Under the pieces are notes generated by a model. That model had not been told where the DNA came from and ran no database searches. It saw only the letters and a list, made by a program, of their open reading frames with translations. A DNA stretch of 64,000 nucleotides from Sipunculus nudus. Lineage: Eukaryota > Annelida > Sipuncula > Golfingiida > Sipunculidae. Positions 25,165 to 37,875 of this stretch are shown in pieces; within the stretch, counting starts at the first letter, position 1, and each line of letters begins with the position of its first letter. The position numbers and the translations under genes are program-made. The DNA lies in contig CM049320.1 of the NCBI GenBank assembly GCA_026874595.1, forward strand, positions 47,940,714-48,004,713, given 5' to 3'.

Positions 25165-25760
25165 TCACATACTTTTTCTGTGCCCCATTTCTATTGTGCT
25201 GTTACTTGTTCTTCACTCATGTTTTTAATCAGTCGCTTCGGCACAATAATTCTAGGAACGGTATATTTTTTTAGTTTTAAACCTATCCAATTTCACCGAC
25301 AGCAATTATCCGAACATTCCACTCCCTAAGATATCGTACTTGTTTGTTACAAGCTTCCAATATACCCTGCTGCATCTTTTGTATCTCTATTTCTTTCTGT
25401 ATATTTATCTCTTTCACTTTGTGCAATTCTGCTTTTAGCACTTCAATATTATTATTAGTCCATGTTTACTCGCTTTTAGTTCTTCAACTGTTGTGTCTAG
25501 TGCATTTAGTCCATTTTCTATCGACTGAACGTTTTTTTTCCAGAGTATTCTTTTCTGTGGTTGCTTTTTCAGACTATCATGCATGCCTGTAATTTCTTCT
25601 TTAATTTTTAGGGGCACTGACCTTATTCATTTCTGACAGTACCTCAGCTGAGCATAAATGGCCATGATCATCATACTGCAAGCCCCCTTCTCTGATTCAC
25701 TATCAGTTCCTCCTGTGTTTTTACTCTCTTTGTTCACAAAGTTATCCATATAACCGGCCT
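25165..25760 (-). pseudogene. L1-like ORF1 fragment, copy 1 (coiled coil)
   Basis: Minus-strand frames include a start like MDNFVNKES, then MHDSLKK, ENGLNALDTTVEELKASKHG and an EVLKAELHEVKEIN-type heptad stretch. This matches the coiled-coil ORF1 of L1-like LINEs. It is interrupted by stops and abuts the MULE remnant. Related copies are at 32850-33450 and 38110-38730. Confidence 0.65.
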
Positions 25761-25799
25761 GCGGGGTACCTTACTTGCCTCCTTTATTAACCCTTTGTC

Positions 25800-27000
25800 A
25801 TTTTACCACTTAACATGGCACAGCTGAATTTATATGGTGAAGGCGGTGCTAAATAGAATGATCGTACCATCACGTAGGAACTCTGAAACACCAGATTTAA
25901 GTGATCATCAAAAGGGAATTTATAAAAGCATTGACCACTGTCCCTAAATAACGCCTCATTAAAGTCTCAACAGTGAACTCCTCAAAGCATAGCTCCTATG
26001 GCTATCAATTTGAGCCACAAATAACAGTCTTCAGTGGATAGTGAACTCACTTATCCTTTTTTGTGAAGGAAAGTGTGAAGGAAAGTGTGAAATGTTATGG
26101 ATAGCATTAACATCAGCATGCAGGCCCTTTAAAACAGAACACAGTGTTAAAGTATATTAAAGTACTCAGTAAACAGTGAACTCGCCAGTCCCTCTTAGTC
26201 GTCCTTCATTGATGGAAGTTAATACAATGAGCATTGAGCTATCCCTTTGAAACAAACTATGTTAAAGTATATGATAGTACTTAGTGAATAGTAAACTCCT
26301 ACCACATTTGTCATATAAGAAAATAATGGGTAAAAGGAAGTGGGCAATTACCTATCAAAGCCTGTGTTACAAAACTTTTGTTGTTTATTTATTCATATAA
26401 ATTTTTATTTTAATGTGTGAAGAATGTGACAATACTTTCTGGCAAAGTTTCCTTTTGGATTATCAAATGAATTTAACACAATGTTAAATGCAATTAACAT
26501 TGAAACTGCCCTAAGCTTTGATAAATACATTTAGGGTAAATAGTCTTAAAAGATATTGCATGGTGTCATTACATTTGGTAACTTTGTGTAAAATTAAGGC
26601 ATCATTTTTGTGATAACATGAAATCCCTTCTTAAACTTGCAGTCATTTCAATGAAACTTTAAGTGATTTCCCTAAATCCCTGGTTACACAGTCTCACTTG
26701 AACATATACATGTATATCTATATATATCGATGATGCATATGTGTATATGTGACTTAACTGTCTTTCTGAACTGCAGGTGACGCCGGTATTTGGTGTAGCG
26801 GGCCTGGGGCGGGGCCCAGGCCGAGGTCTGCTGGTAAACTGTACTCGTATATCCAATAACTCATTGTCTAGGGGGTTTAATAAACTCAACATTTATCCAG
26901 ACCTCTCACTACAATTCCAAGGTACCTGGTCGCATCGCGAACCCGCCAAGCACTGAGGGGTTATTGCAGGGAGGCATGTAGTGTTAGGACACGAAGACAA
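25800..27000. other. Repeat-derived DNA of the duplicated block, no gene recognised
   Basis: Sequence shared with 33500-34700 and partly with 38770-39750. It has several degenerate AGTGAACTC / GTAAACTC words spaced by about 100-150 bp but no clear coding frame. Confidence 0.6.
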
Positions 27001-27229
27001 GTAACCATCAAGAGCATATATCATGAAACTTTACTGGAATTCAAATAAATGATAAATGAAAATAAAGTAAAACTTATTGGAATAACAAAAACTGACTAGA
27101 ATTACTGGATCCTCTGTCTGACTATATCGCTCTTAAACTACACATAAACATAGCGGTGACATTTAATGAGATTTAACATGCCAGTTGCACCGAGATTTTT
27201 TCTGATGAGTTTGTTTGAGCATGATGAGC

Positions 27230-27445
27230 TTGTGTGAACATTGTGTAAAAGTGCGTCTGAGCTTGATGAGCTTGGGTGAGCATTATATACAAGTGCGTAT
27301 GAGCTTGGGTGAGCATTATATACAAGTGCGTATGAGTTTGGGTGAGCATTATATACAAGTGCGTATGAGCATGGGTGAGCATTATATACAAGTGCGTATG
27401 AGCTTGGGTGAGCATTATTTACAAGTTTGTTTGAGCAGGATGAGT
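27230..27445. repeat. 33-bp minisatellite, about 6 copies (copy 1)
   Basis: Unit TGAGCTTGGGTGAGCATTAT then ATACAAGTGCGTA. As 33 is a multiple of 3, frames stay open on both strands with an 11-residue period; these are not genes. Copy 2, nearly identical, lies at 34932-35147. Confidence 0.92.
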
Positions 27446-27479
27446 TTGTGTGGGTATTACGTACAAGTTTGGTTCTACT

Positions 27480-28990
27480 TGAGTTTAAAATCAATCTCCC
27501 TAATCTAGCTCAGCTCGAGAAATCCCCAGCCCTAAACTCACCACCACACTGGTCAGCTCAGTATCCCTCGACACCTCCGGCCAAGATCATCTTGCTCTCT
27601 CTGTCTCTGACCTAATGACTGAGGCCCAACTGCCAAGTGCCATCTGTCCTGCTCTGAACAGGGGAGCTTGTCTTATATAGGGCTGATCAGCCAATCAGAA
27701 GTAAGAACACTATTTTAAGTCAACCATCACCTATGGAAGGGCACATGACTTGACTAGAGGCTACTCTTCACCAAATGACTTTTGGGAGAAATAACTAGAC
27801 GTTGCTATAGGTACTAAGAGACACAAGGGACTAATATATTACAGTCGGAATCCCTGTGTACACAACACAGCTGGATCTTTCCTTCACTAAAGTTAAATTA
27901 AACAGTCCTGAATCTAATCAGATATATAGTAAACCAAACCACAGGGTACAAAACATGATGTTAGATGCTTTATAAAGCCTAAAATCATTACATTCCTCCC
28001 TCAAAATAATGTTACTCAGTAACATTTTTACCCTCTAAATGTGATTTTATTTGACCTTACAACTCTATACTTGAAATCTACATAAAAATCTAACATGAGA
28101 AATCTCAGAAACATAAAATCTCAAGAAACATGAAATCTCATAAATAATCATACTTCAGTATCGCTATATCACGGGATCACGATTGTCAAACGTTTTCGTG
28201 ACTGATACTAAAGAACTATGACTTCACCGGTTACTATCGCTCTCAATTTCTGCAGACATGCTATCACTTAAGTGTTTCTACATGACCTGATGTATCAAAA
28301 GTCTTTCTCTCCAGGATTATACACTGTAGTAGTGCTCACGATTAGCATGTTGTGTCCAGCTTTCACATTTGAATATAACACTTCAGGTTTTTACATTATA
28401 CTTCAGTGTATATTCTTACAGTAGAGTCACATTACGTGTCATCCGCACACTACATATCTTTAATACCTTTTGGTACCATTCCACATGGCATAAATATGAG
28501 TACATGTATTGCTACGTCACAATACCAAGTCACAAAGTATACAAGTTCCTCTCAGAAACTCAGCGTGAGATCATGTTATACGTTCAATGTTCTAGGGCTT
28601 CAGACAGCCTTAATATCCTGAACATACATGTATATAATATCAAAATCGTACAAATATCAAAACTCTTATAAAAAATATGAGCTTCTTAAAATATATATAG
28701 AAAAATAAATTCCGAAGGCAAAGTCACATTAGGTATAAGCAAAGTCACACAAGTTATCAAAAAGTACTCAATCCCAGACAGTGTCTGAGCATATATACCA
28801 TTCAGTTCAGTGCTTTTGTATGCTCTTATTCAGAACGGCAATCCCTCCAGAGAAGATCTCGGCTTTCCTCTCAGCTTAAATCGCGCGTTCCTCCATCTTC
28901 CTTAGTGTTTCTGTCATCTCTTCTAGTCGCTTCCCTTGTTCTTGAATTATCCGTTCCTTCTCATCTAACTCCTCTCTTAATTTCTTGGCC
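27480..28990 (-). mobile_element. LTR-retrotransposon-like 3' region (copy 1)
   Basis: On the minus strand a purine-rich GAGGGAGGAA precedes TGTAATGATT at 27992, a typical polypurine tract and LTR start. A promoter-like CCTATATAAG lies at about 27673-27682 and a conserved-looking leader follows. Upstream (28870-28990) is the end of a coiled-coil frame. LTR end and target duplication were not found. Copy 2 is at about 35180-36830. Confidence 0.5.
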
Positions 28991-29023
28991 GTTTTCTCAT
29001 CTTTTCTCTCACAACCTCTTTTT

Positions 29024-30780
29024 TTCACACCTTGAAACCCTGAAAAACTGTGAACACCATCCGTTATTAATAATCAAGTTTGTCCTCCTTGATACGTGAT
29101 TTTAATCTAGTTAATAATACTTTCTCCAAAACCATAATAATCTTTACATTTCCACATGAAGGGCCATTCTAAGTAGTCGAATGCTTTTTCAATATCTACT
29201 GTAGTTTAATATCCTTCTAAGTTATATTCAACTACACTGTTAATTACTAATATGATTTTATTTATATTCTCTCCTATATGTATGCCTTTTATAAAACCTG
29301 TTGATCACCATTTATTTACTTTATTAAAATGGTTTTTATTCCTGTGCTAAACATTTTGAAATAAATTTGTAGTCTGTGTAAAATAAAGTTATCGGTCTCC
29401 AATTTTCATTTCAAGAGGTGATTTATTTATTTTTTTTTTTTTGCAATAAACTAATAACACCTTGTCCTTGTGATATACTAACATCTGTTGTACAGGATAT
29501 GAGTGGTTGTAAATCATGCGAAAATGTCTATTCAAATTCCACTGGAATACCATCTAAGCCTGGTGTCTTATCATTAGAAAACGATTTATAAGTTTGCAAA
29601 AAAATTCATTTATATTTGTATCACAAAAATTTCCTCCTATTCTGTAAGTTTTTTAGTTCTTTAAAGGTCTGGGAAGAAAAAGTTTTTAGGTTGTTCCTGA
29701 TGTGTAAACCTTGATGTTTACAGATTTATAGTAATCCTTTTCTGCAGCTAAAGTATTCTAATATAAGATATTCTAGTTCTGTTTGGATTTAAGCTAAGTT
29801 ACTTGGTTGTTTGAATTTTGCAGAGATTTAAGTTTCTTTTATAATGTTGTGATCTTACTCTTTTTACTTCTTTAGTGTTTTTTACTAAATGCAATGGTTT
29901 CTTGCCTAATATTCTTTTTAATTACATCCCACATTAAAACAGGGTTTCTCTCTTTGTTTTCTTCTTGCGCAGATTTAATGGTTGTTTTAATTAGATCATT
30001 ATATTCTTGATTATTTTATAAAGAGCAGTTTAGTTTCCAGTATCCTGGACCTCTATCATAAATTGACATATTAAGTCCAAGAGATAAACTTAGATGATGA
30101 GTTTTATGATTAGTTATGCGTGTGTTTGTAACATTATGTGTGTTTCAAAGACAGAAATTTAATTTAAATTGGATACCAATTTCCAAAATAAATAATTTTT
30201 ACAAATTTTTTATGCAAAACACTTAAACTTACTTAAATTAAAGATGCATTAAATATAAAATTGTAGATGTTACTTTAAAGCCACCACGGATTAAAAAATA
30301 TCTGAATATATATAGACGATTGTGACTGATCGTCTGTATACTTAATACCAAAACAGGTATTTACAGATGTGAAAACTCAGAATTTTCAGTTAAGATGATT
30401 ACAGAATATTCTTGTCAGTAATTATTGGTCGCAAAAATGGAAGCTTAACGAAGATAATAAATGTTCATTCTGTAAATTTGCCACTGAGGACATACCTCAT
30501 GATCATCTGTTCTGAGAATGTAACATTATAAAAACATCAAAAGATCTTTAGAAAAATGGAGTTAACATAAGTTGAGGTTTGATCACTTTAACATATGAAA
30601 AAAAAGTATTCCTGACAGACTTGAAATTGTTGGGAGATGTGTATTGTAAGAAATTGTACAGGTGGTTAAATATAAATTTATGTACGTCATAACAGAGCTA
30701 AGTACAGAACTGACAAGCTTTGTAGTTTTTTTTGTTGAATAAAAGTTTGTTAAAAAGGAAAAAAAAAAAAAAAAACTATT
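29024..30780. pseudogene. L1-like LINE fragments, copy 2 (minus RT piece, then plus C-terminal piece)
   Basis: Copy of 21255-22975 with the same stops and opposite orientations: minus-strand reverse-transcriptase remnants to about 30120 and the plus-strand CSFCKFATED fragment at about 30450, ending in an A-rich tract near 30760. Confidence 0.8.
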
Positions 30781-30937
30781 CTGACAGAATCGTCAATAAT
30801 ATTGATTTAAACACTATAAGTATGTTTTTAAATATACACTGAAATATACACTATATAGGTATAGCGGCCATAGCTGAGATTAATTTTGTGCTTATTCTTT
30901 TGAGAAAATGTTAACATCTCGGTATATAGACAAGCAG

Positions 30938-30995
<58 letters not shown>

Positions 30996-31001
<6 letters not shown>

Positions 31002-32840
31002 GCGGTACAGGGGTTACGCAGACGCAATACAGACACGTTATAAAAAGGATAAAATGGATATCGATTGGAAGTGCATCGACTTCAAAGAAGAACCAGTGAC
31101 ACCATATTCTACAACTGCCATATCTCTATGTCAGTGAGTTCTACTTACCAACAATGCAGCGGCTGCTCCTAATCGGACATATACAGTACATGCATCAGAG
31201 TCACCTGCCTCCGCTATCACACTGTCGTCAATTTCGTCAACAGCTCTTGAATTTAAAAAACCTCCATCCGTCACCAGCTTTGAAGATTTATCGCCTCTAT
31301 CATCAACAGCACTTGATAACATACATCCTCTGGATTGCATTAGTTTCCCTGAGTCATTGCAGCCAGCAGCATCTCAAGCCGCAACACAGTTATAGAGTAC
31401 TTCACCAGACTTGTCTGAATCAGATAGACAATCGCTTTTGAGTACTTCTCTTGGCTCACCAGAAACACAGAGAGAAAGACAGCCGGGTTTGAGCACTCCG
31501 CAGGACACACCAGATTTCGAAACACAAGAGGGTATGAGTACATGCAAAGGGTCACCTGATTCAGAAAGACTACCAGTTAGGCGGGTATTGTCATTTGAGG
31601 AACCGGTAGACCTTAAGGAGTCAAACATCAACAGGACGATCACAAGTCCTTAACATCAACGGTGGAAACAGATTTAGTGCCTGAATTCGAGATAGTGTTT
31701 GGTGCATCAAATAGAAGTAGTGATCTGCTTACTGAGGGGACAAGGCATACTTTTGTCAGAGATGGCAAAACAGGGAAAATGGACGACAAAGGTGGAAGTG
31801 TAGCGTCAGAAACAAACGCATATGTTGTACTGCTTCTAAACTACAGGACGGAGATGAATTCAGGAGAAGACCACAGCCCCACAAATGCTCTGCGAAAGAT
31901 TGTGCTAATTTATTGCTAAGGTGAAGGCCCAGCTGCGTGAAGAGGGGAAAAAGCTTCCTTCTGCTTCAGGCTCAACGTTGGTGAAGGAAGCACTACAGGC
32001 CCATTTACCCACTGACGCTCCAGCATCATCACTTCCATCCATGGATGATTTGTGAGGGCAGTCAACAGAAACCGTCAGAAGAGCCGACCAAAACATCCAA
32101 AGAACTTGGACTTCCAACGGGTGGACGACGCGGTGCCAGCGGACTTTATCCAGGGTGACGTAAGTGTGGGTGCAGCAAGACATATTTTTTTTTACACAAC
32201 ATTTCTCTCCACACGTTTGGTGCAGGCAAGAACATGGTATGTAGACTCCACGTTCAAGGCCATTCAAGCACCATTCAAGCAATTATGGACACTTCATGCG
32301 TTCATAAAACAGGATGACTGCATGAAACAAGTTCCACTCTTTTTTTTGCCGTCATATCCCGGCGCCTTAAGAATGACTATGTCGAAGTGGCAGAGTTCCT
32401 TAAACAGAAGCTTCCAGCTATAGTACGCCTCACAGAAGTGGTCATGGATTTTGAAGCGGATGAGTGGGGTGCGTTTAGGAGAGTGTTCCCGGAGACTACT
32501 ATGCGGGGCTGTAGTTTCCACTGGGGTCAGACTGTTTGGCGGAAGATTAAAAAGCTGGTTCTCTCACCGACATTCCGACAGAAAAGAAACACCGCCAAAT
32601 TCTTGAAGGAATCAATGTGTTTATGTTTCCTGTTAAAGAACAGATAGAAACGACGTTTCAAGATTTCTTTAATCTGTCAACTACAAATCATCCCGAAGCA
32701 CTACATCAACTGCTTCAGTACTTCGATAGCAAATCTGACGGCAGAATTCTTAAGCTACTTCTTTTCGTTTGCAAGGACTTCGTTTCTAACCGGTCTATTC
32801 TGGAACCGCACCAAAATGTGCCGTGGTTTTGTTCCTCGCT
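30996..32840 (+). pseudogene. MULE-type transposase pseudogene, copy 2
   Basis: Begins abruptly after a (TA)n tract, so the first Cys finger is lost. It retains the Ser/Pro-rich linker, a FLYWCH-like part (EFEIVFGASNRSSDLLTEGT), DAVPADFIQGDVSVGAARH, TWYVDSTFKAI, VVMDFEADEWGAFRRVFP and CSFHWGQTVWRKI. Different stops and frameshifts from copy 1 appear (for example TAG at 31393-31395), showing separate decay after duplication. Confidence 0.82.
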
Positions 32841-32849
32841 TACTTTTTC

Positions 32850-33450
32850 TGTGCCCCATTTCTATTGTGCTGTTACTTGTTCTTCACTCATGTTTTGAAT
32901 CAGTCGCTTCTGTACAATAATTCTAGCAACGGTATTTTTTTTTAGTTTTCAACCTATCCAGTTTCACCGACAGCAATTATCCGAACATTCCACTCCCTAA
33001 GATATCGTACTTCTTTGTTACAAGCTTCCAACATACCCTGCTGCATCTTTTGTATCTCTATTTCTTTCTGTATATTTATCTCTTTCACTTCGTGCAATTC
33101 TGCTTTAAGCACTTCAATATTATTATAAGTCCATGTTTACTCGCTTTTAGATCTTCAACTGTTGTGTCTAGTGCATGTAGTCCATTTTCTATCGACTGAA
33201 CGTTTTCTTTCAGAGTATTCTGTTCTGTGGTTGCTTTTTCAGACTATCATGCATGCCTGTAATTTCTTCTTTAATTTTTTTTTGTTAAAGGCACTGACCT
33301 TATCATTACTGACAGTACCTTTTTCAGCTGAGCATAAATGGCCATGACCACCATACTGCAAGCCCCCTTCTCTAATTCACTATCAGTTCCTCCTATATTT
33401 TTACTCTCTTTGTTCACAAATTTATTCATATAACCGGCCTGCGGGGTACC
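32850..33450 (-). pseudogene. L1-like ORF1 fragment, copy 2
   Basis: Copy of 25165-25760 with the same coiled-coil residues in broken minus-strand frames. Confidence 0.6.
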
Positions 33451-34931
33451 TTTCTTGCCTCCTTTATTAACTCTTTGTCATTTTTCCACTTAACATGACA
33501 CGGCTGAATTTATATGGTGAAGGCGGTGCTAAATAGAATGATCGTACCATCACGTAGGAACTCTGAAACACCAGATTAAAGTGATCATCAAAAGGGGATT
33601 TATAAAAGCATTGACCACTGTCCCTCAGTAAAGCCTCATTAAAGTCTCAACAGTGAACTCCTCAAAGCATAGATCCTATGGCTATCAATCTGAGCCACAA
33701 ATAACAGTCTTCAGTGGATAGTGAACTCACTTATCCTTTTTTGTGAAGGAAAGTCTGAAGGAACGTGTGAAATGTTATGGATAACATTAGCATCAGCATG
33801 CAGTCCCTTTTAAACAGAACACAGTCTTAAAGTATATTAAAGTACTCAGTAAACAGTGAACTCGCCAGTCCCTCTTAGTCGTCCTTCATTGATGGAAGTT
33901 TGAAATGTTATTAATACAATGAGCATTGAGCTATCCCTTTGAAACAAACTATGTTGAAGTATATGATAGTACTTAGTGAATAGTAAACTCCTAACACATT
34001 TGTCATATAAGAAAATAATGGGTAAAAGGAAGTGGGTGGTTACCTATCAAAGACTGTGTTACACAAATTTTGTTGTTTGTTTATTCATATAATTTTTTAT
34101 TTTAATGTGTGAAGAATGAGACAATACTTTCTGGAAAAGTTTCATTTTGGATCATCAAATAAATTTAACACAATGTTAAATGCAATTTACATTGAAACTG
34201 CCCCAAGCTTTGATAAATACATTTAGGGTACCTAGTCTTAAAAGATATTGCATGGTGTCATTACATTTGGTAACTTTGTGTAAAATTAAGGTATAATTTT
34301 TGTGATAACATGAAATCCCTTCTTAAACTTGCAGTCATTTCAATGAAAGTTTAAGTGATTTCCCTTAATCCCTGGTTACACAGTCTCACTCTAACATATA
34401 TATCTATATATATTGATGATGCATATTTGTATATTAAATTTTTGATCCAGTGTGACTTAACTGTCTTTCTGAACTGCAGGTGGTGCCGGTATTTAGTGTA
34501 GCGGGCCTGGGCCCGCCCCAGGCCGAGGTCTGCTGGTAAACTGTACTCGTATATCCAATAACTCATTGTCTAGAGGATTTAATAAACTCAACATTCACCC
34601 AGACCTCTCACTAAAATTCCAAGGTACCTGGTCGCATCGCTAACCAGCCAAGCACTGAGGGGTTATTGCAGGAAGGCATGTAGTGTAAGGACACGAAGAC
34701 AAGTAACCATCAAGAGCACATATTATGAAACTTTACTGGAATACAAATAAATGATAAATGAAAATAAAGTAAAACTTATTGGAATAACAAAAACTGACTA
34801 GAATTACTGGATCCTCTGTCTGACTATATCGCTCTTAAACTACACATAAACATAGCGGTGACATTTAATGAGATTTAACATGCCAGTTGCACCGAGATTT
34901 TTTCTGATGAGTTTGTTTGAGCATGATGAGC

Positions 34932-35147
34932 TTGTGTGAACATTATGTAAAAGTGCGTCTGAGATTGATGAGCTTGGGTGAGCATTATATACAAGTGCGT
35001 ATGAGCTTGGGTGAGCATTATATACAAGTGCGTATGAGTTTGGGTGAGCATTATATACAAGTGCGTATGAGCATGGGTGAGCATTATATACAAGTGCGTA
35101 TGAGCTTGGGTGAGCATTATTTACAAGTTTGTTTGAGCAGGATGAGT
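34932..35147. repeat. 33-bp minisatellite, copy 2
   Basis: Same unit and same copy number as 27230-27445, so the array was carried by the large duplication and has hardly changed since. Confidence 0.92.
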
Positions 35148-36578
35148 TTGTGTGGGTATTACGTACAAGTTTGGTTCTACTTGAGTTTAAAATCAATCTC
35201 CCTAATCTAGCTCAGCTCGAGAAATCCCCAGCCCTAAACTCACCATCACACTGGTCAGCTCAGTATCCCTCGACACCTCCGGCCAAGATCATCTTGCTCT
35301 CTCTGTCTCTGACCTAATGACTGAGTCTCAACTGCCAAGTGCCATCTGTCCTGCTCTGAACAGGGGAGCTTGTCTTATATAGGGCTGATCAGCCAATCAG
35401 AAGTAAGAACACTATTTTAAGTCAACCATCACCTATGGAAGGGCACATGACTTGACTAGAGGCTACTCTTCACCCAATGACTTTTGGGAGAAATAACTAG
35501 ACGTTGCTATAGGTACTAAGAGACACAAGGGACTAATATATTACAGTCGGAATCCCTGTGTACATAACACAGCTGGATCTTTCCTTCACTAAAGTTAAAT
35601 TAAACAGTTCTGAACCTAATCAGATATATAGTAAACCAAACCACAGGGTACAAAACATGATGTTAGATGCTTTATAAAGCCTAAAATCACTACATTCCTC
35701 CCTCAAAATAATGTTACTCAGTAACATTTTTACCCTCTAAATGTGATTTTATTTGACCTTACAACTCTATACTTGAAATCTACATAAAAATCTAACATGA
35801 GAAATCTCAGAAACATAAAATCTCAAGAAACATGAAATCTCATAAATAATCACACTTCAGTATCGCTATATCACGGGATCACGAATGTCAAACGTTTTCG
35901 TGACTGATACTAAAGAACTATGACTTCACCGGTTACTATCGCTCTCAATTTCTGCAGACATGCTATCACTTAAGTGCTTCTACATGACCTGATGTATCAA
36001 AAGTCTTTCTCTCCAGGATTATACACTGTAGTAGTGCTCACGATTAGCATGCTGTGTCCAGCTTTCACATTTGAATATAACACTTCAGGTTTTTACATTA
36101 TACTTCAGTGTATATTCTTACAGTAGAGTCACATTACGTGTCATCCGCACACTACATATCTTTAATACCTTTTGGTACCATTCCACATGGCATAAATATG
36201 AGTACATGTATTGCTACGTCACAATACCAAGTCACAAAGTATACAAGTTCCTCTCAGAAACTCAGCGTGAGATCATGTTATACGTTCAATGTTCTAGGGC
36301 TTCAGACAGCCTTAATCTCCTGAACATACATGTATATAATATCAAAATCGTACAAATATCAAAACTCTTATAAAAAAATATGAGCTTCTTAAAATATATA
36401 TAGAAAAATAAATTCCGAAGGCAAAGTCACATTAGGTATAAGCAAAGTCACACAAGTTATCAAAAAGTACTCAATCCCAGACAGTGTCTTAGCATATATA
36501 CCATTCAGTTCAGTGCTCTTGTATGCTCTTATTCAGAACGGCAATCCCTCCAGAGAAGATCTCGGCTTTCCTCTCAGC

Positions 36579-37450
36579 TTAAATCGCGCGTTCCTCCATC
36601 TTCCTTAGTGTTTCTGTCATCTCTTCTAGTCGCTTCCCTTGTTCTTGAATTATCCGTTCCTTCTCATCTAACTCCTCTCTTAATTTCTTGGCCGTTTGCT
36701 CATCTTTTCTCTCACAACCTCTTTTTGACCTGACGGCTATGGTGTTTCCAACGGTTAACCAAAACTGTCGTAAGTTCACACATTCCTCATACGTGAAGTT
36801 TGTCAACGTGAAGGAGGCGCAACACATGTACTACCGATGACACTAACCTCCGTCGTTTTCGCTGTTTCTGTCTGGTCAGAACCAGTTCCTTTGTGTTCTA
36901 CAATGTCAGTCTCTGGTCTATCGGACATGATTAATGGCATGGTGGAGGACCGAACTCTATGTGTCAAAGGCACATCCATCCTATCTAACTTTTCCCATTT
37001 GTGGTACTCTTGTAGGTCTATGGGTGGCCGTACAGGTCCAGGTGGAACATACCTCTTGTTCTGATATTCCCCGACTTTGAGGAGGTGTCGTTTCGTTAAT
37101 GTTTCAGCAGATTCTCTTGTTGGACAATTGTTTTATACATGTCCCTACAGTGTCTTTTTATGTTGTCCCGCTTTGGCCTACTATATATGCATTGTTAATC
37201 GACCCAAAAAGGACACAGGAAACGCCGAGTTACTAGTTCCTGACGCATGACCCACTGGTCCATGTATGCCTTATCATTCCTTCAGGGAACATTGCAGCCC
37301 TCAACCGGACATTGTTCAGTCTCTTTTAGGGAGTTTTCCCCCGTTTCTACTGCGAATTGGGCCATCTTCGGTTCGTCTTCAGCCATATCTGCGTCACCGT
37401 ACAAGCAAGAGGATAGAGCATGTACCAAGGTACAGTGAGCTTTCAGACCA
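36579..37450 (-). pseudogene. Decayed element ORF: C2H2-like finger, linker and coiled coil
   Basis: Minus strand, from high to low coordinate: DEPKMAQFAVETGENSLKE, EQCPVEGCNVP, a C2H2-like stretch (FLCPFW, SRPKRDNIKRH), YVPPGPVRPPIDLQEYHKW, THRVRSSTMPLIMSDRPETD, then after a frame break the coiled coil KLREELDEKERIIQEQGKR ending EERAI and a stop at 36579. Several frames are needed, so it is not functional as it stands. It is probably an accessory or tail ORF of the LTR-like element next to it; family not recognised. Confidence 0.5.
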
Positions 37451-37875
37451 GGTTTAACTTAAGCTGAGCTAATTAAAGTAGCAACTTATTATTGTGTGAA
37501 GTTACTGCTTGCGTACAGGTGATGGATAGATCTTGTTATAAATAGGTGTTTGCCATGCATAAACTTAGTGACTGATGTTTGTGCCTCTCATTTGAGTACT
37601 AAGAACCTTATATACCAAATATAATTATATAAAAACCAAATACTCTGTTGTGAATCATATAAACATACACATATCATTATCAATGACATAACAAATTCTA
37701 TAAATCTAGCCTATCGACTGGTCTTCTTCTACGACTACTCCTCCTGAGTAATTCCTGACTTGTATTTCCCTGTGCTTGAGATTTAGTTAAACTTCCATCA
37801 AGCTCGGTATCAGACCCCTGCTTCTCAGTCTCAGCTAATGAGCTTGCTTCAGCTGGGCGTCGCGCCGACTTCCCG

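Larger units (their letters stand above)
21255..36727. repeat. Large direct duplication of about 7.7 kb (21.26-29.02 kb and 29.02-36.73 kb)
   Basis: Corresponding sites are 7.68-7.77 kb apart (for example FLYWCH start 23985 and 31662, 33-bp array 27230 and 34932, LTR-like start 27992 and about 35694). Copy 1 stops at 29023 where copy 2 begins with TTCACACCTTGAAACCCTG; copy 2 continues through the equivalent point into further element sequence at 36727. Small indels and substitutions separate the copies. Confidence 0.88.

Noticed and set aside
28369-28671. 100-residue plus frame conserved in both block copies
   Set aside because: Conserved only because the whole block is duplicated; it lies antisense to the LTR-like element and has no motif.
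27138-35210. Periodic peptides on both strands (NAHPSSYALVY and MSLGEHYIQVR types)
   Set aside because: Come from a 33-bp minisatellite, whose length keeps all frames open on both strands; no flanking coding features.
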